The notes beneath the pieces were generated by a model. The model had not been told where the DNA came from. It did no database searches and saw only the letters and a program-made list of their open reading frames with translations. A DNA stretch of 30,448 nucleotides from a virus, in IMG/VR virus record IMGVR_UViG_3300029951_000412, positions 1-30,448 of that record; one strand, 5' to 3'. A program made the translations under genes and the position numbers. Shown here in pieces: positions 5,967-13,872 of this stretch. Within the stretch, counting starts at the first letter, position 1. Every line of letters starts with the position of its first letter.

Positions 5967-5985
5967 GCCCCCTTACGTCGCCCTG
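5957..5985 (+). repeat. 29-bp direct repeat, copy 2, at terminase break
   Basis: Identical to 5014-5042 but read one frame off, so it gives NPV-stop and ends the terminase-like ORF. The match is confined to these 29 bases. Confidence 0.95.
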
Positions 5986-6064
5986 GGGACCTCGCAGGCT
6001 TGATTAGCGACGAAATTATCACCAAGGAAGAAGCCCGCCGTCTGCTGGGCTTCGTGAAAGAATA
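5967..6064 (+). pseudogene. Orphan C-terminal gene tail after the repeat
   Basis: In the same frame as the terminase-like ORF, after its TGA, the DNA reads GDLAGLISDEIITKEEARRL and on to a TAA at 6062-6064 that overlaps the next ATG (TAATG). The ISDEIITKEEARRLLG type of ending is common at the C-termini of small phage proteins. There is no start codon, so this is the 3' end of a gene whose 5' part was replaced by, or fused with, the terminase fragment at the repeat. Confidence 0.55.
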
Positions 6065-6412
6065 ATGCCCAAGCTCTTCACCTTCGACGCCTTCGTAAGT
6101 GCCCCAGACGCCTTGGCAAAAGCTCAGGCCAAGCGTGAGCGCAAAGCCGCCGTGGTGCCGCAGATCACAGCGGAGCAGGTTAAGGACATGGTTGCTGACC
6201 GCAACGATGGTGAACTTGACTACTGGCTTGATTTCGACGAGCTTGCCGCCCTCATCAACGAGCCGTTCCAATCTTTCTGCCTGTGCGGTGAAGAACCTAA
6301 GCACGCTGGGCACACTATCATCATGGACGAGAACGGCGTTCCGTCCCTTGGCGAACAGGTCGATACCTTCGTCCAGTTCAATCGCCTCGTCTTCAATCAG
6401 GAGTCAAAGTAA
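6065..6412 (+). CDS. Hypothetical phage protein
   Basis: Protein of 115 aa with no recognised family. The N-terminal third is helical and basic (AKAQAKRERKAAV), and the middle has an acidic helix ending in ELAALINEPF. The segment FCLCGEEPKHAGH could bind a metal through two Cys and two His. It starts at TAATG over the previous stop and ends at TAATG with the next gene, so it is in one tightly coupled cluster with 6412-8875. Confidence 0.75.
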   Translation: MPKLFTFDAFVSAPDALAKAQAKRERKAAVVPQITAEQVKDMVADRNDGELDYWLDFDELAALINEPFQSFCLCGEEPKHAGHTIIMDENGVPSLGEQVDTFVQFNRLVFNQESK

Positions 6413-6783
6413 TGCCCGACACTAACACCGAACTCCTCCCTTTGCTTCGCCAGATCGAAGCTCATCTTGCCGTCCTGCGTGCCAAGGCCGAAGCCGAGGC
6501 GCTCCATCTCTCACCCAACGCCAAGCTGGTCTACCGCAAGGTACTCGACGACGCTATCGCCGAGACTCAGCGTGTCATCGGCTGGGCCTATCATGACGCC
6601 GCCAAAGCTGAGGCCGAAGCTGCCCGTCAGTACACCCTCGCCCAAGCTGGGATGAAGACGCTCAAGGTTGAAATCGCCGCCGAGACCGAGCGTGTGGCTC
6701 CAAAGGTTGCCGATCTCGGCAAGCTGCCCGATGGCACGTATGGCGACACGACAGTCGTGACCGAAGTCAAGAAGGAAATCTAA
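6412..6783 (+). CDS. Alpha-helical hypothetical protein
   Basis: Protein of 123 aa. It is Ala/Glu-rich and almost wholly helical (LLRQIEAHLAVLRAKAEAEA...), likely coiled coil over residues 8-95, with a short Gly/Thr C-terminal tail. Its start and stop both overlap neighbours as TAATG. The position before the possible scaffold suggests a structural or assembly role, but no family is recognised. Confidence 0.75.
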   Translation: MPDTNTELLPLLRQIEAHLAVLRAKAEAEALHLSPNAKLVYRKVLDDAIAETQRVIGWAYHDAAKAEAEAARQYTLAQAGMKTLKVEIAAETERVAPKVADLGKLPDGTYGDTTVVTEVKKEI

Positions 6784-7190
6784 TGTCCGAAATCCATTTA
6801 ACGCCCGAGCAACTCAAGACCGTGAGTCCCGAATTGAGCGACAAGTTCCCAGATGGGGCCGTCGTCACCTTTGACGAGAATAACAATGGGCGTCTTGTTG
6901 ATGCCCCGTACTTAGCAGAATTGGCGGATGCCAAGGAAGCGGGGCAACTTATCGAAGACCGCCTCGCCGTGCTGGAGAACCAACGCGAGACCGATCTGTT
7001 CGCGGAGCGGTTCCCCGGTCACCAAGACTGGATTCAAGGTTTGGCAGCCGCCGTAGCCAAGCTGGAAGACCGCCTCGCCGCCCTTGAGTCGCAGGTCGGC
7101 GACGAAGGGGAGTTGAATGATGCCGACCGTGGAGCGATCTTCGGTCGTCTCGCCGCCCGCATCAACGAGTTTTTCAAGGAGAAAAAGTAA
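6783..7190 (+). CDS. Alpha-helical hypothetical protein
   Basis: Protein of 135 aa. The N-terminal half (LTPEQLKTVSPELSDKFPDG) is followed by two coiled-coil stretches, AGQLIEDRLAVLENQRE and VAKLEDRLAALESQV, which are internally similar (xEDRLAxLExQ), suggesting a small duplication. It ends in a basic KEKK. No family recognised. Part of the coupled cluster. Confidence 0.75.
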   Translation: MSEIHLTPEQLKTVSPELSDKFPDGAVVTFDENNNGRLVDAPYLAELADAKEAGQLIEDRLAVLENQRETDLFAERFPGHQDWIQGLAAAVAKLEDRLAALESQVGDEGELNDADRGAIFGRLAARINEFFKEKK

Positions 7191-8546
7191 ATGGCAACAT
7201 CCACAGTTACACCCCCAGTAGGTAGCGTAACTCCCCCCGCAGGAACAGGTGCGGGCGCAGGTAGCGGAGCGGGTACAGGCGCAGGAGATTCCGGCGCTGG
7301 TGGTGCGGGAGACGGCAAAGGTACGCCCACGACTCCCACCAAGTTAAACATCACTTTCGGCGATGGAGAAGCCGCCGAGTCTTTTGATTTAAGCGAAGAA
7401 GCCGCTGTCAGCGAACCTGAATTTAAGTTCGAGCAACTGGACGCCATCAAGGAAAGCAACGCCGACCTGTACAAAGCAGCCAAGGCTGAGTTGAGCAAGG
7501 CTGGTCGCTTCGGCAAGGTTGGCGAAAAGATCGGCGTCAAGAGCCCCGAGGATTTCAAGTCCCACGTGGAGCGCATCGACAAGCTGGTCACCACCATCGG
7601 TCGTCAGGACGGCAAAGTGGGGCTCGATGCACTGGAAGCCACTATCGGTGAACTGGCTAACACCCTCGTCAACGCCCGCAAGGGTGAGTTCGGCAACTGG
7701 TTCGAGAAAGACCCTGCCTCCCTCGCTGGTGCTGCTGCCAAGCTGAACGAGCAATGGGAAAAGACCGACGCCGCTGGATACAACGCCCACATAGCGCAGA
7801 AGGCATGGGGTGCCCTTGCCCAAAAAGATGCCGCTGGTTTTAGTGCCGTGGACGCACTGAATGCCCTGTACGACATCCCTGCGATCAAGAATGATCCTCA
7901 GGCTCAGAAATTACTCCAGCGTGCGGCCTACACTTTGAACCAAATCTCCCAGCAGTCGGAGTACAAGCCAGACGCCACGCTTAGCCTCAAAGCCAAGGAA
8001 GAACAGATTGCCGCCCGCGAAGCCAAGGTGTGGCAAGACCAAACCGATCTGGAAGTCACGCCTATCATCCGTACCGCCGCCCGCAAAGGCTTGTCCTCGT
8101 TGGTAAGCGAATTGAAGCGGGACATCACTCCAGAAGAGCGTGCAGAGTATCTCGACACGCTCGAAACGAGTTTCTACCAGCACGCCCAGAAGGACACGAA
8201 TTTCGCAACCAAGCTCAACGAGTTGGCGCAGAAGCTCGACCGGGAGGGAATCAAGGACTTGGTGAAGACCAGCAAAAACAAGTACATGACCGCCGCCCTG
8301 AAGGACTTGTACAAGGCGAAGCTGCTCGACCGTAAGGCTATCCGTGACGAAGCCGCAGGCAAGGGCGAAGCCAACGGCGGCGGGACGGGTGGAGCAGGCA
8401 AAGTGAGTTTGCAGTACAGCGGCAAGATGAAGTACGGCGCACCCGATGTCGCCTACGACTACGCCCGCATGAAAGCTGAAGACCCGAACATGCTTGAGAA
8501 CCACGAGTTCTACATCGTCGGGAAGAAAGAACGGATGCGATGGTAA
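7191..8546 (+). CDS. Possible scaffolding / head assembly protein
   Basis: Protein of 451 aa. Residues 1-45 are a Gly/Ala/Thr/Pro low-complexity tail. A largely helical, highly charged body follows, without transmembrane segments, and a Gly-rich hinge (GEANGGGTGGAGK) precedes a basic C-terminus. The length, helical content and disordered end fit phage scaffolding or core proteins, and no other scaffold candidate lies between portal and coat. There is no sequence motif that proves it, so the call rests on composition and context. The next gene starts inside its last codons. Confidence 0.5.
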   Translation: MATSTVTPPVGSVTPPAGTGAGAGSGAGTGAGDSGAGGAGDGKGTPTTPTKLNITFGDGEAAESFDLSEEAAVSEPEFKFEQLDAIKESNADLYKAAKAELSKAGRFGKVGEKIGVKSPEDFKSHVERIDKLVTTIGRQDGKVGLDALEATIGELANTLVNARKGEFGNWFEKDPASLAGAAAKLNEQWEKTDAAGYNAHIAQKAWGALAQKDAAGFSAVDALNALYDIPAIKNDPQAQKLLQRAAYTLNQISQQSEYKPDATLSLKAKEEQIAAREAKVWQDQTDLEVTPIIRTAARKGLSSLVSELKRDITPEERAEYLDTLETSFYQHAQKDTNFATKLNELAQKLDREGIKDLVKTSKNKYMTAALKDLYKAKLLDRKAIRDEAAGKGEANGGGTGGAGKVSLQYSGKMKYGAPDVAYDYARMKAEDPNMLENHEFYIVGKKERMRW

Positions 8547-8875
8547 CTGTCAACGCAAAATTCGCAGCCCTTCACCCGAACCTCATCCTGATATTTCTAT
8601 CTCGGGTTTTTGCAGAGTACGGAAACGTTCCAGAAGGAACTTTCCTGACTTCGCCAGAACAGGCGTGCGTGTGGGACAGCCTTGCTGAGCAGGTGGAACT
8701 TGTCCTCACCACTGCCACGCCCGAGAAGGACTATCTCAAACGTCCTCAACCATCAATGGCGGGCCGTCCTTTGGATATTGAGTTCTACCTTCGCCCCGAT
8801 GTCGTCGTGTTCCGCTTGGCGGGTAAGACCCTCGGCGTGATTGAAAATCTTGCAGTACCAGTGACGGTGAGCTAA
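8540..8875 (+). CDS. Hypothetical phage protein
   Basis: Protein of 111 aa overlapping the previous stop by seven bases. It shows alternating beta and helical segments (NLILIFLSRVFAEYG; FYLRPDVVVFRLAGKTLGVI) and no recognised motif. It ends at TAATG with the GroES-like gene, so it is translated in the same operon as the chaperonin pair. Confidence 0.7.
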   Translation: MVTVNAKFAALHPNLILIFLSRVFAEYGNVPEGTFLTSPEQACVWDSLAEQVELVLTTATPEKDYLKRPQPSMAGRPLDIEFYLRPDVVVFRLAGKTLGVIENLAVPVTVS

Positions 8876-9516
8876 TGCAATACGTTCAGAGCTTTAACGA
8901 TTTCGATTTCGCCGTCAAGATGGGCGTGCCCGTCGAGGAACTGACTGAGAAGTTCAACCTCACCCTCGATGAGCTTGACCAAGCTCTTGCCTTCTATCAC
9001 GACGGCAACAACCTCGATCTTGAGAAGCTACTCGGGTCGAAGGCAGTAGCCGCAGAAGAAGTCGAGGCAGAAGCTCCAGTCGCGTTCGAAATCTCAGAGC
9101 CCGAGAAGCCAGACTTCGGCTACCTCGCTGTTCCACGTCATAGCTTCATCTTCGTCAAGCCGCTCCCCAAGGAACACAAGGGACGCCTGATGATTCCGAA
9201 AGCCTACGAGAGCGATTCCGACATGGGCTTCGTCGAGTCAGTGGGCAAGGACGTTGCGGATGTCAAGGTCGGCGACTTAGTGCTGTTCGACAAGTACGCA
9301 GAAGTAGGTGCGCGATTCAACCTCATCAACCGTGAGGGGGAGTTGGTGGATTTGATTCAGATGATGGAAGTTAACGTCACCGCTATCCTCACTCGCATCA
9401 AGCTCGGTCTACCTGACCTTGCGTGGGAAGAGAAAGAACAGGCTTGGACTCGCCCCGCCGAGGTTGAGATTAGTGAGCACATGGCGAAGTCCGAACTTTT
9501 CAGGGATGGTGAGTAA
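8875..9516 (+). CDS. GroES-like co-chaperonin with N- and C-terminal extensions
   Basis: Protein of 213 aa, twice the size of GroES (97). The GroES fold is seen at about 86-172: HSFIFVKPLPKEHKGRLMIP, then GFVESVG, VKVGDLVLFDKYAEV and a final ILTRI. These match GroES DRVLVKP, GIVLP, VVAVG, KVGDxVLF and AIL elements. The mobile-loop region is short. The extra N-terminal helical domain (1-80) and the C-terminal 40 residues have no recognised homology. It lies directly upstream of the GroEL-like gene with a TAATG overlap, so the two probably form a phage folding chamber for capsid or tail proteins. Confidence 0.85.
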   Translation: MQYVQSFNDFDFAVKMGVPVEELTEKFNLTLDELDQALAFYHDGNNLDLEKLLGSKAVAAEEVEAEAPVAFEISEPEKPDFGYLAVPRHSFIFVKPLPKEHKGRLMIPKAYESDSDMGFVESVGKDVADVKVGDLVLFDKYAEVGARFNLINREGELVDLIQMMEVNVTAILTRIKLGLPDLAWEEKEQAWTRPAEVEISEHMAKSELFRDGE

Positions 9517-11048
9517 TGGGTACACAGAATGCATTCGGTGAAGAAGCCCGCAATCACCTTCTCGAAGGTGCAGAACAACTGAGCATCGCAGTTGGCAAGA
9601 GCATGGGGCCGATGGGACGTAATACGTTCATCGACTACGCTCCGGGTCATCCGATCTGTCCGATGAGCACCCGTGACGGCGTGACCATCGCCCGCAATTT
9701 TTACCTTGAAGGCTTCCCCGACACAGGGAACCGTGCAGTCCGTGCAGCCTCAGAGAAGGCAGCCTCGGACGCTGGGGATGGCACTTCGGCTGCCGTGGTA
9801 CTCGCCTACTCCCTGTTCAAACATGGATTAGAGGCTCAGAAGATCAAAAATGTAGTTGCCGTCAAAAAAGAAATTGAGCAGGGCGTTGAATTCGCCTGTG
9901 CGGAAATCGACCGCACGAAGGTCAATGTCAGCGGCGACATGATGAAGCAAGTCGCAACTATCGCCGTGAACAACGACCCCGTGCTCGGCGGACTTATTGT
10001 TGATGCTATGCGTAAGGCGGGAGCAAGCGGCTTAGTTGCCGTAGAAGACTCCCCGTCCAACGAGACTACGATTGAGCGGCAGGAAGGGATGCAGTTCGAC
10101 GAGGGATACCTCAGCGGTGCGTTTGTAAACAATGCGGAACGCCAGATTGTGGAGTTCCAGCAACCCGTGATTCTGCTCATCGACCGCGCTATCAGTTCCT
10201 TGCAGGGTCTCGTACCGCTGTTTGAAGGAATCGCCAAGAGCAGCAATCCGCTGCTCATCATCGCCGAGAACGTTGTAGGCGAGGCGTTGGCGACTATCGT
10301 CATGAACAAGCTGAAGGGCACTTTCGCTGTCTGTGCCGTCAAGCTGCCTGAGAATCTTGGGCACCGCAAAGACCTGTTACTCGACATCGCCGCCGTAACA
10401 GGAGGACAAGCCATCCTGCAAGAGTTGGGATTGGACTTGTCGAAGCTTCCGCCACAGGCTCTCGGACGTGCTGCCAAGGTTGTAGTCACGTCGAAGAACA
10501 CTCGCATTATTGGCGGCTTCGGAAAGAAGGAAGCGATTGAAAAACGAATCGAAGAAATCAGAGGGCTCCTCACCCAAAGCCCCACGAAGCTTGAACAAGA
10601 ACGCCTACAGGAGCGTCTGGCAAAGCTTACGGGAGGAGTCACCATCCTGCGTCTTGGGGCACAGACCGGGATCGAACTCGGGGACAAGAAGGCCCGCTGC
10701 GAAGATGCGTGCCTCGCAACCCGCTGTGCGCTCGAAGACGGGATCGTTGTCGGTGGAGGAATGGCGCTTGCCCGGATAGCCCAGATGTTACCCGAAGGTA
10801 TCGTGAGCAAGGCGTTACGCCGTCCCGCTCTGCAAATTCTGGAGAATGCGGGATACGGTGAGACGGAACTCACCAAAGCCCTGACTACTTCTGCGGGTTT
10901 CAATTCCCTCACGGGCAAGTACGGCGATCTGATTGAAATGGGTGTTATCGACCCCGCCAAGGTTATCAAGAGCAGTCTCCGCAATGCAGCTTCAGTTGCC
11001 TGCCAGATGCTACTCACTGAGTTGATAACACAAACCGTGGAGAAGTAG
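9516..11048 (+). CDS. groEL-like: Phage GroEL-like chaperonin
   Basis: ATP-driven folding chamber subunit, 510 aa versus 548 in E. coli GroEL. Nucleotide-site elements are intact: MGPMGRNT (30-37), TRDGVTIAR with Asp54 (GroEL Asp52), GDGT with Asp88 (GroEL Asp87), EDACLATRCALEDG with Asp397 (GroEL Asp398) and GGG at 413-415. The apical GYLS element lies near 197. The C-terminal Gly-Gly-Met tail is absent; it ends TVEK. Chaperonins encoded by phages are known but uncommon, usually in large phages. Here it lies in the morphogenesis cluster with its own GroES-like partner, so a structural-protein client is likely (inference). Confidence 0.95.
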   Translation: MGTQNAFGEEARNHLLEGAEQLSIAVGKSMGPMGRNTFIDYAPGHPICPMSTRDGVTIARNFYLEGFPDTGNRAVRAASEKAASDAGDGTSAAVVLAYSLFKHGLEAQKIKNVVAVKKEIEQGVEFACAEIDRTKVNVSGDMMKQVATIAVNNDPVLGGLIVDAMRKAGASGLVAVEDSPSNETTIERQEGMQFDEGYLSGAFVNNAERQIVEFQQPVILLIDRAISSLQGLVPLFEGIAKSSNPLLIIAENVVGEALATIVMNKLKGTFAVCAVKLPENLGHRKDLLLDIAAVTGGQAILQELGLDLSKLPPQALGRAAKVVVTSKNTRIIGGFGKKEAIEKRIEEIRGLLTQSPTKLEQERLQERLAKLTGGVTILRLGAQTGIELGDKKARCEDACLATRCALEDGIVVGGGMALARIAQMLPEGIVSKALRRPALQILENAGYGETELTKALTTSAGFNSLTGKYGDLIEMGVIDPAKVIKSSLRNAASVACQMLLTELITQTVEK

Positions 11049-11239
11049 TGCCTCCGAAGTCCACTTACCGCAAGGTGAAAGCGGAACTCAAACGGCGAAT
11101 GCGACGACTCGCCGATGGTCTGCCTGTTGACCCAGAGCACAAACGGGTCATCGAGAAGAACCTGAGGAAAGGCAACATCACGAAGAGCAAGTTGAACGAG
11201 TTGATGGAAGAGTTTTTGTATGGCACAGAAGAAGCTTAA
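11048..11239 (+). CDS. Small basic hypothetical protein
   Basis: Protein of 63 aa starting at GTG that overlaps the chaperonin stop (TAGTG), with GGAGAAG just upstream. The N-terminal half is very basic (KVKAELKRRMRRL) and helical, the C-terminal half acidic. It may bind nucleic acid or be a small assembly factor. No family recognised. Confidence 0.6.
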   Translation: MPPKSTYRKVKAELKRRMRRLADGLPVDPEHKRVIEKNLRKGNITKSKLNELMEEFLYGTEEA

Positions 11240-11669
11240 ACCGCTGATGGCACTCCCCGAGGGGAAGGAACGGGTTCGCCCCGTCAAGGCCGTCCTCCTG
11301 CGTTGGATTGCAACAGAGACCACCGTAGACGACATCCTCGCCGAACGTTCTCTCGGTCTTGCGGAATGGACGGCGGTGCAGTTCGTGAAGAACGTGAAGG
11401 AAGCAAAAGCAGGCACTCCAGCGAGACGGTTCTGCCTTGAGGCTCTCCGCACTATGCTCGACGGTGCAGAAGATAGTGAGCTTGGAATCCGTGTCCCAGT
11501 GACACTGATTGATCGAGTAACTCAGACGGGGACAGACGAGCCTGTCCGCACACAGGAAGTACATCAGCAAGTTCAATTACGGCTCTCAGAGCCAGAGGAG
11601 TACGAAGATGACGGACAACGGGAAGACGCCGACAGCACCACCGACAGTACCGAAGAACATGTGGGATAA
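11220..11669 (+). CDS. Hypothetical protein, possible small terminase
   Basis: Protein of 149 aa. A helical N-terminal part (VKAVLLRWIATETTVDDILAERSLGLAEW...) could hold a helix-turn-helix. A second helix (ARRFCLEALRTMLDG) follows, and the C-terminal 45 residues are very acidic (EPEEYEDDGQREDAD). It lies two genes before the complete large terminase, where small terminases usually sit. The function is suggested only by position and helical pattern. Confidence 0.45.
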   Translation: MAQKKLKPLMALPEGKERVRPVKAVLLRWIATETTVDDILAERSLGLAEWTAVQFVKNVKEAKAGTPARRFCLEALRTMLDGAEDSELGIRVPVTLIDRVTQTGTDEPVRTQEVHQQVQLRLSEPEEYEDDGQREDADSTTDSTEEHVG

Positions 11670-11997
11670 CAATTTCGCGGGTCAAGCCCCCGATGGGCAG
11701 GTCAAGGAAGAGGACATGCTCGTCAGCCGCAAGGACGTGATGACCTATGTCACGAACGCCCTGCTTGTGAGCCGCACGCTTCAACAGCGGGAGGACGGCA
11801 CCTACAGCAATCCCGTTTACGACCTTGCGATGCAGACCGCTTCGATTATCGACATCATCTTCTTCTACATGGACGAGGTTGGTGCGGTCATCGGGCCTGA
11901 TGGTCGGGCGCATTTCAACGCCATGGAAGTCATGAAGTGGGCAGCGGCACGCAAGCAAGCACAAGAAGCTGCCGAAACTTCAGGTGGAAATGCATAA
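11608..11997 (+). CDS. Hypothetical protein upstream of large terminase
   Basis: Protein of 129 aa overlapping the previous gene by 62 bases, with GAGGAG about 10 bases before ATG. It has a disordered Pro/Thr-rich N-terminus, a helical core with a hydrophobic helix (TASIIDIIFFYMDEVGAVIG) and a charged end. It abuts the large terminase start (TAA directly followed by ATG). It is an alternative small-terminase candidate to the preceding gene. No motif recognised. Confidence 0.6.
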   Translation: MTDNGKTPTAPPTVPKNMWDNNFAGQAPDGQVKEEDMLVSRKDVMTYVTNALLVSRTLQQREDGTYSNPVYDLAMQTASIIDIIFFYMDEVGAVIGPDGRAHFNAMEVMKWAAARKQAQEAAETSGGNA

Positions 11998-13707
11998 ATG
12001 GCTATCGACTTAGATTCGCCTTACATACTCGACCAAGCGGGTGACCTTGGGCCGAAGTACAGGGTATACGAAAATCGAGACGGGACTGAAGCTGGGCTCC
12101 GACTTATCACGCCCAAGGGATTCCCTCACGCTCGACAGTTAGAGTATCTGGAATCCGTGAGCCCTTACACGTTCTTCGCGGGACAACGGGGCAACGGTAA
12201 AACTTTTTGCGCGGTCTTTGACAACCTATTCCGAGCGTATCGAGTTCCCGGCTGCCAACAGATCATCTTCCGCCGCACGATGGGTGAGTTACGCCGCACC
12301 ATCATCGCCGAGTTCCTGAAACTGCCTGAACGTTTGCGTGGACGTTTCACCGACAGCGCGGTCTCCCCACGGCTACAGTTCGACAACGGCAGCGTGATTC
12401 ACTTCGCCTCGGTTAACGACGAAGCCGCTGCCCGCAAATATCTGTCAGGAGAATTCCTGACGGTCACCTTCGACGAGTGGTGCGAAATCCCGTTCAAGTG
12501 GTGGTCGTTCATCACTGGTTCCGCCCGATCAACTATCACGCATGACTGGAAGGGCAGCCCAGTTATTGCTCAGATCAAGGGATTGAGTAACCCCGGTGGT
12601 GTGGGTGCCGACGTATTGCGGCACCTGTTTGGTGCGGATTGTCCGAAGGCATGTCCGAAGAACCTCGACATCCTGTACGACGCAGGTGATTACTACTTCA
12701 TCCCCGCCATCTTGGATGACAACCCAGCCTACGGCCCCACTACATCCGCAGGCAAGGCGTATCGCAAGATGCTGGACGCCCAGCCCAAGGCGATTCGCAA
12801 CGCTTGGAAATACGGCAAGTGGACGGGCTTCGAGGGCATGTATTTCGATGTCTACGACAAAGACATCACTGTCATTCCGCGTGACAAAGTTCTGACTTTG
12901 ATGGCACGCCAGTGGTGGATGCCCGTGGGTCTGGGTATCGACGTAGGTACGGTGCACCACGCTTACGTCTGCTGGAACACGCTTGTGGAACTCCCTCTGC
13001 AAAACGGAGAGAAGCACATCTTCGTTCTGACATTCAGGGAGTTGCTCAAGAAGGGGTTGAGCGAACGCGGACTCGCTGGAGCGGTTCTCGATGAGATGGA
13101 GGGCGACGATAAGCTGAAGAAGCGCATCAGCAAAATCTACCTCTCGCCAGAAACGTTTGGCGAAGGTTCTCGCACCCGAGCCCGTGTAATCGGCGATGTG
13201 TTTGTGGCTGATGGTGTGCCTCGCCCCATTCCCAGTAAGACGGAAAAGTATAGCCGTCCAAACGGACTGCGGCAGATGTTCACCCTACTGGCGGAACGTA
13301 ACGTGTTGCTCGATGGGTGGACGGAAGGCAATGTTGTTCCTGACTGGCTTATCAGCGAAGACTGCGTGGAGTTACTGGAAGCTCTTCCGTGGGCTACCTC
13401 TGACCCCGAGCATGATGGGGACATCAAGAAGGAAGGCGACGACCCAAAGCTCGATGTGCTGGACGGCACTCGGTACTTCATCTACTCGAACCACACCTCG
13501 GGAGAGAAGCCGCCGTCTGAAGTTTACAAAGAGAAGATGGAACTCATCTCGCAGGGCGGCATTACCCCGATGAAGAGTATGCGCCTGTTTGTAGAGCACT
13601 ACCGCAGGATGCAGGAATTGCGGACGTTGGGTGCCAAACAACAGAGCCAGATTGCTCAGTGGTCTCGGTCACGTCATCCCCGTACCAGAATGCCGAAGGT
13701 GGGCTAA
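11998..13707 (+). CDS. terL: Terminase large subunit (complete)
   Basis: DNA packaging motor and headful nuclease, 569 aa. ATPase: Walker A GQRGNGKT (62-69), Walker B LTVTFDEW (Asp159, Glu160), coupling motif LSNPGG (196-201). RNase-H-fold nuclease: LGIDVGT with Asp315 and a late acidic cluster KLDVLDGTRY (Asp486/Asp489). Domain order and length are normal, so this is the working terminase, unlike the fragment at 4902-5966. The two share only the general motifs, so the fragment is not a recent duplicate of it. It precedes the portal by about 2.3 kb of small genes. Confidence 0.93.
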   Translation: MAIDLDSPYILDQAGDLGPKYRVYENRDGTEAGLRLITPKGFPHARQLEYLESVSPYTFFAGQRGNGKTFCAVFDNLFRAYRVPGCQQIIFRRTMGELRRTIIAEFLKLPERLRGRFTDSAVSPRLQFDNGSVIHFASVNDEAAARKYLSGEFLTVTFDEWCEIPFKWWSFITGSARSTITHDWKGSPVIAQIKGLSNPGGVGADVLRHLFGADCPKACPKNLDILYDAGDYYFIPAILDDNPAYGPTTSAGKAYRKMLDAQPKAIRNAWKYGKWTGFEGMYFDVYDKDITVIPRDKVLTLMARQWWMPVGLGIDVGTVHHAYVCWNTLVELPLQNGEKHIFVLTFRELLKKGLSERGLAGAVLDEMEGDDKLKKRISKIYLSPETFGEGSRTRARVIGDVFVADGVPRPIPSKTEKYSRPNGLRQMFTLLAERNVLLDGWTEGNVVPDWLISEDCVELLEALPWATSDPEHDGDIKKEGDDPKLDVLDGTRYFIYSNHTSGEKPPSEVYKEKMELISQGGITPMKSMRLFVEHYRRMQELRTLGAKQQSQIAQWSRSRHPRTRMPKVG

Positions 13708-13871
13708 TGGACTGCCCAGATTGCAACCGCGATTCGCAAGGATGGTGCCAGAAGTGTTTGAGGAAGCTGAGCGAAGAGAACAGACGGGAGAAAGACAACG
13801 ACAAACGGGGAGAACGGGTAACTTACCCGCCTCTCTCGGTCGATATTTTTGAGGAGCTTGAGGAGAACTAA
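13707..13871 (+). CDS. Small zinc-ribbon protein
   Basis: A 54-aa protein starting at TAATG over the terminase stop. It begins MDCPDCNRDSQGWCQKCLRK, giving C-x2-C...C-x2-C, a clear four-cysteine zinc ribbon. A charged helix and an acidic end follow. Function unknown; its tight coupling to the terminase suggests a packaging or head accessory role. Confidence 0.6.
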   Translation: MDCPDCNRDSQGWCQKCLRKLSEENRREKDNDKRGERVTYPPLSVDIFEELEEN

Positions 13872-13872
13872 C

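Noticed and set aside
9836-11452. A 538-codon open frame on the minus strand opposite the chaperonin gene
   Set aside because: Ser/Arg/Pro-rich composition typical of an antisense shadow; the + strand encodes an unmistakable GroEL-like protein with intact active-site residues and no ribosome binding site supports the minus frame.
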